Positions 59,404-64,000 of a DNA stretch of 64,000 nucleotides are shown here, one piece after another. This DNA is from Zonotrichia leucophrys gambelii (Eukaryota; Chordata; Aves; Passeriformes; Passerellidae). The notes below the pieces were generated by a model. The model was not told the DNA's origin, made no database searches, and saw only the letters and a list, made by a program, of their open reading frames with translations. The position numbers were made by a program, and so were the translations under genes. Each line of letters starts with the position of its first letter. Position 1 is the first letter of the stretch. Location of the stretch: the NCBI RefSeq assembly GCF_028769735.1, contig NC_088186.1, positions 5,983,001 through 6,047,000 of the forward strand, written 5' to 3'.

Positions 59404-59468
59404 ACCCTGCTTGAGCAGGAAGATGGGGCCAGATCACCCACTGTGGACCCATTCTGTGGTTTGGTGAC
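59404..59468 (+). mobile_element. CR1 LINE, 3' terminus (right part)
   Basis: accctgcttgagcagg followed by gccagatcacccactgtgg and cattctgtggtttggtga is the standard CR1 3' end. It directly continues the CR1 fragment that stops at about 59061, so the LTR between them inserted into a CR1 already in place. Confidence 0.85.
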
Positions 59469-62400
59469 CGACATTGTCTCTGCATGCTCCTGACAGCCAG
59501 GAGCTCTCCCCTGGCTGCTCCCAGTGCCCGAGCAGCTCCTCTCAGGGTGACATCCCTCTCTCAGCGTGTCCCTCGGGCTGCAGGCACTCGGCTCCTCAGG
59601 CCGCCCAGCGCTGTGGCCGTGCTGTCCCCTCAGGGCACCACGGCCTGGCTGTGAGCTGGAGGGAGCCCCAGGTAGCACAGAGCCCTGGGGAGCAGCACCA
59701 GGCAGGGCCCAGAGCTGGAATCTCACCCTCCACAAGTGAGATGTGGCAACCATCCCTTCATCAAAATGGCTCCCTGTCATTATGTGCTGCTGCTGCTGCA
59801 TCCAGTGCTGTGGCTGGCATCCCTGGTTAGGCTGGATTCCATCCTTTAAGGGCAAGCAGAACAAAATGTCTCTCCTTGTCCTGAAGTAGGCTGCAATCAT
59901 CAACGTGATTTGCCTAGATTTAAAATTTAGGTGTTTGCCCAAGAGCCTCTGTGGCTGAGAAGTTGAGGCTCATGTGGGAGGGACTGTTCCCAAGGCTGAT
60001 ATGCAAAGCTTGGATGAAAGCCTGGGAGTCCTTGCTCTCTGCCAGGCTTTGATGCCCAGACTCCTTGCCTGTAATCTGCCATCTATGCAGACAATATCAG
60101 AGCTATCAAATAATTCCACCACAATGTGAACCTTGGGAAAAAAAAAAAAAAAGAAAAAAGAAAGAGTCTGCTAGGAAAAGTACACAGAAATGTCCTTGGA
60201 TAAAAGTGAAAAATTGGATCAAGTCAAATGCATTATGATTTTTGCTTACCAGGTTAAGCTTACACAGACTTTGGACTGGGAAAACATTTTGTATTGGCAC
60301 AGTGAAACCATTACAGGACATACCAGAGTTACCAGGAAACAGCAGGGTTTGCAGGCTGCTGTTACAGGTGAAACTTGGATCCTTCCATCAATTCCTATCT
60401 GGTGTTTTCAAGGCTTTGAGGCACTGCTGGAGATGGGCTGGTATTTTTTGATTTCTGTTTCCAGCCTATTAGGAAAGAGCCTGCTAAATATTTGATATTT
60501 ACAAGCTGTGCTGCTGAAATGCCAGAGGCATCTGAAGAATCCAGCCCAGTTCTCACACCTCTCCTGCCCCAGCACATGCTGACAGACGTGTGGATGCTCT
60601 GCTTCCATCCCTAGGTAAAGGACAAACGATCCCTGTGTGTGGTGTGGGAGGAGACTCTGCTATCTGCTATGATTCACTCTGGTAAATAACCTTCTCGAGG
60701 GCTTCTCTTGTTTATAGCAACAGCCTCAAATGCTGAAGTTTACAGACACTTTAATCCTTGCTGTTCTCACACATATTTACTTTGCAGTTTTATCAGAGAC
60801 ATCTCTTGAAAACCTCAGTGTTTTTATAATTAATTGAATAATGTGACTGATGTTAAAAATAAATGGATTTGGAATCATGCCCAGCGAGCTGCTGAGCAGT
60901 GTGTAGTGTAGCAACCAGAGCTGCAGTCTCAGGGATGTGTGTATTTTCCTAACAAACCCAGTCTCATGACTGAGAGATTAAATCTTTATTAGTTCAAAAT
61001 TCACCCTGTTGCTTTTGCTGTGTTTATGCTGCATAATTGTTTCTGGAGAAATTCACATGGTTTAAAGGGACAGTGCTCCTGTTTACAGAGGGGATGGGTT
61101 GGTCTGAGCCTCCCACAGAGGGAATGTGGGTGTATCTTCATCCATCCACCATCCTTCTGGCTTTATATTATTTTCTGCTCCAGGTGCAATCCATGGGGCC
61201 ATGTGTGTGTGACCAAGGTGCTTTGATACACATGGATTCTGCTCATCCCAGACTCACATCCCATGGATTTCCCTATGGCTGTGCCCACCTCACCTCTGCT
61301 CCAGGAGCCCCAGGCACATCCCTGCCCTGTGCTCTTCCTGCCCCAAGCCTTTCCTGAGGCCGCTCCCCAGTGCTGCCACCACTTCCTCAACTTTTGCTGG
61401 CTCAGGGCACTGTCTTATCAGTCTGGGATATTTTTATCAGTCTGTGCTGTGCAGTTAAATCTGGGCCTCACCTCTGCTCTCCTGGAGAGGTGTGCCCGGC
61501 TGGCCAGGGCTGGGAGTGCTGTGCTCTGAGGGTGAATATCAGACACACCTTGTCTTGCCTCCTCTCTGCTCTGAGGACACAGATAAAGCAGCAGTGGAGA
61601 AGCAAGGTGAGATAAATGCAGGAGGGACAAAACTCACTGAGGTGAAGTGAGGTAGATCCTGTAATGCATTTGGTAAGCCTTCAAATCCTATCTCTTATCC
61701 CAAGGGAATCCCAGATGCACAAGCCCTGCAAACTACATCATCAGCATCTTCCTCTGCAAAGCATCATCACGCTAATTCATTTGTCCTGGCAGCCAAATGA
61801 TTAAAGTTTTAAAACTAAATTACACACGTTGCTGTAAGAGCATAAACACAGTAATGGTTCTCTGTTACACCTGTCGCCTCTGCTGTAATGGCCTTAATGA
61901 GCTTTCAGCCTCATCATCCAAAAAAAAAAAAAAAAAAGAGATTATCACAGTCAGTTTAAGCTGTAAATGCATTCTTGGAGCTGTGGGTGGGAGCTGCCCT
62001 TGGAACTGGGGCAGGTCCAGGCTGGGGAGCTCCCAAAATGGGGCAGGGGGTGCAGACACCACAGCAGTGCCTGCTGCCAGTTCCCCTGTCAGGGCAAGGG
62101 GTACCTGTCCCCACTGCACAGGATTATCCCACGGTGTGGAGTTATTCCAAACTTGCATCTCCTCAGTTTAATAACAGGCTGTGAGCTGCACTTTGACCTG
62201 CTTGTGTTTTTCACTTGTTCCATATTTGACTGAACTCATCACCATAAAGGCCAGGAACTGTTTCACTTTCTGTGCCAGGCTGGGTTTCCTGTTGGATGTG
62301 CAAAGGACACACCTGCACAGTGGGTTTCTGGCCTGCCAGCACTGGGAATCCTGTTACTGAAAAAAGGGAGCCCAGGAATCTGGAGTCAGTGGATTCCTTT

Positions 62401-64000
62401 CCTCAAAAATGTGGTTAGACCTGAAAATCCAGCTGCCTGGCTTTTTTTGTTTACTGGTTTCCATGTCTGCTTCAGTGTGTCCTGGGAATGTGCAGCAGAA
62501 CTCTCTGCTTCGTTCTGTGAGGTCTGGGGGTGGAACTGGATCTTGTTTACCCCTTCCAAAATCTGCAGACTTGGAAGCTGCTTTGCCTCAAGGCTTGTTG
62601 TGTTTATCAAGCTTATCCTGTGTCTGTAGCCCAGCTTCCATCCCTTCAGTGTTGTGCTCACAAGAGACTTGCTGGTTGTGGCCTGGTCTGCCCCACTGCC
62701 TGCAAATGCTGCTGTTACCCCAAATACATCAGAAACAACCGCAGGTCTGTGGTACCCTGTGATCCAGCAACCTCTAATTTGGGATCCCAGGTGACAGAGG
62801 AAAGAAACTGTCCCTGCTGGGCTGGGATTCTGCCTCGGGTTAATCACCTGCACATCTGGGACTCGTGTGCAGGTGATACCGACTTCATTCCCCCACCCAA
62901 AACATGGGCTGGAAGCTGGGCTTCTCCATCTCATGGAGTTTCTTACCATGTGCATTCAAATGAGACACAGAATATTAAATCCTTTAATTTTCACACTGAC
63001 CTGATCACCCTTCTGCTGGCAATACTTGCTGGCAACAACCTGTCAGTGACAACAGGAAAAAACCCACGAACCATCCCCAGAAGGATGCTTTGCCAAAACA
63101 GGCTTGAAAACTTTAAAATCGTGCTGGAGGAAGTAGAGGTGATTTGGGTGAGTGTGTGGGGCAAATCATTCTGTCCCTCAGAGAGGATCTGCTCCCAGAA
63201 CTGCGATGCTGTGATGGCAGTGGTGGGAAACTGACACATGTAAAAAAAAAAACATTAAAAACCCCTTAAATCTTGTTTAAAAAACCTTAATACCTGTCTC
63301 TTTGCTTATAATGAAGGACTTGATGTGTTTTTTAATCCCAAAGGCAGACATCCCAGTGTCCTCTGCCATGTCTTTGGGAAGCAGAGGGACCTGCTCCGAG
63401 TCCCCAAGCATCATGACTTTTCCAGGGATATCTCATTGCTGTGCTCTGCCCTTTGAATTTCCTCCTCTCCAGGCTCTCAGCCCTGAAAATATTTGCCAGT
63501 GGAGGGTGCGAGCAGGATCCCACAAGGTCTGGAGCACAGGGGTGGTTCCCGGGACAGTGCAGTGCCACAGCTCGGGATCCCGGCGCGCAGTGCCACCTCC
63601 TGGAAAGCCGGGCTGCAGCTTTGCTCCGGAGGGAGCAGCGGTGGCTTGGAAAAATATTTTCTTCTCACCACTGAGTCCCCCTGCCAAACTTCCCCTTCCC
63701 CAGCAGGCACGAAGATGCTGCTCAGCCCCGTGTCCAAGGCACCCTGTGGCAGAACAGCTCTGCATGGCTCCTTCCCAGTCTGGATGTTGAATACAAATCT
63801 CTAGGTACAAAAGGAACAGTAAAGGAGAACAAATAAACATCTATAAATATTCCTCCTTAGCTTTTGTTCTGTTTGGGCATCAGCTGGTTGTTCAGTTGAA
63901 TGTCCTGTGTTCTTGTTTGCCCTCTCAGTGTCCTGTTCACCTATTCATCCTGGTTTTAACATTAAGGGACACTTTTCTCTGTCCCCCCCAAGTTTGGTGA
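59469..64000. other. Region upstream of FAM102A, no gene recognised
   Basis: No conserved exon, RNA gene or clear mobile element is seen in 4.5 kb. Poly(A) runs occur at about 60137-60151 and 61920-61936. Open frames (up to 234 codons at 62530-63234, plus strand) have no family resemblance and no splice-supported neighbours. Confidence 0.55.

Noticed and set aside
62530..63234. Plus-strand open frame of 234 codons
   Set aside because: It has no recognisable domain, no conserved splice context and no promoter features. It is likely chance.

Overview
This is vertebrate nuclear DNA, and almost certainly from a bird. All recognisable genes are split by GT-AG introns and lie on the minus strand. 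The window contains a CR1 LINE 3' end of the avian type and two copies of a short LTR that resembles passerine ERVK-like LTRs, so a songbird is my best guess. That guess rests on recalled repeat families, not on a database search. Joining exons gives five complete proteins whose lengths match, or nearly match, the vertebrate orthologues I recall.

Layout, left to right: the signal-peptide exon of ENG (endoglin; the rest lies beyond base 1), AK1 (adenylate kinase 1, 194 aa), ST6GALNAC6 (296 aa), ST6GALNAC4 (300 aa), DPM2 (84 aa) and FAM102A/EEIG1 (383 aa, spread over about 30-36 kb). This is the gene order of human 9q34.11, all in the same orientation. Human PIP5KL1, which I recall lying between ST6GALNAC4 and DPM2, is not visible here.

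Bases 1-21,900 are GC-rich and gene-dense, with short introns, CpG-rich first exons and many small minisatellites. From 21,900 to 57,000 the DNA is AT-richer. It holds the long 3' UTR and the large introns of FAM102A. A second CpG-rich block at 57.6-58.6 kb looks like the FAM102A promoter. From 58.7 to 64 kb I see a CR1 with an LTR nested inside it, then no recognisable gene.

The genes are not an operon. They are neighbours in a conserved vertebrate block. Three act in glycosylation: ST6GALNAC4 and ST6GALNAC6 are Golgi sialyltransferases and a tandem duplicate pair, and DPM2 is an ER subunit of dolichol-phosphate-mannose synthase. AK1 balances adenine nucleotides in the cytosol. FAM102A is a C2-domain adaptor. 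I found no undescribed multi-gene system. The most interesting items are regulatory and structural: the LTR in DPM2 intron 1 with a sister copy nested in a CR1, a 37-bp minisatellite in DPM2, a tandem duplication that doubles a splice acceptor in ST6GALNAC6, CCAAT-box arrays at two promoters, alternative first exons of AK1, and CpG-dense islets in FAM102A intron 1.
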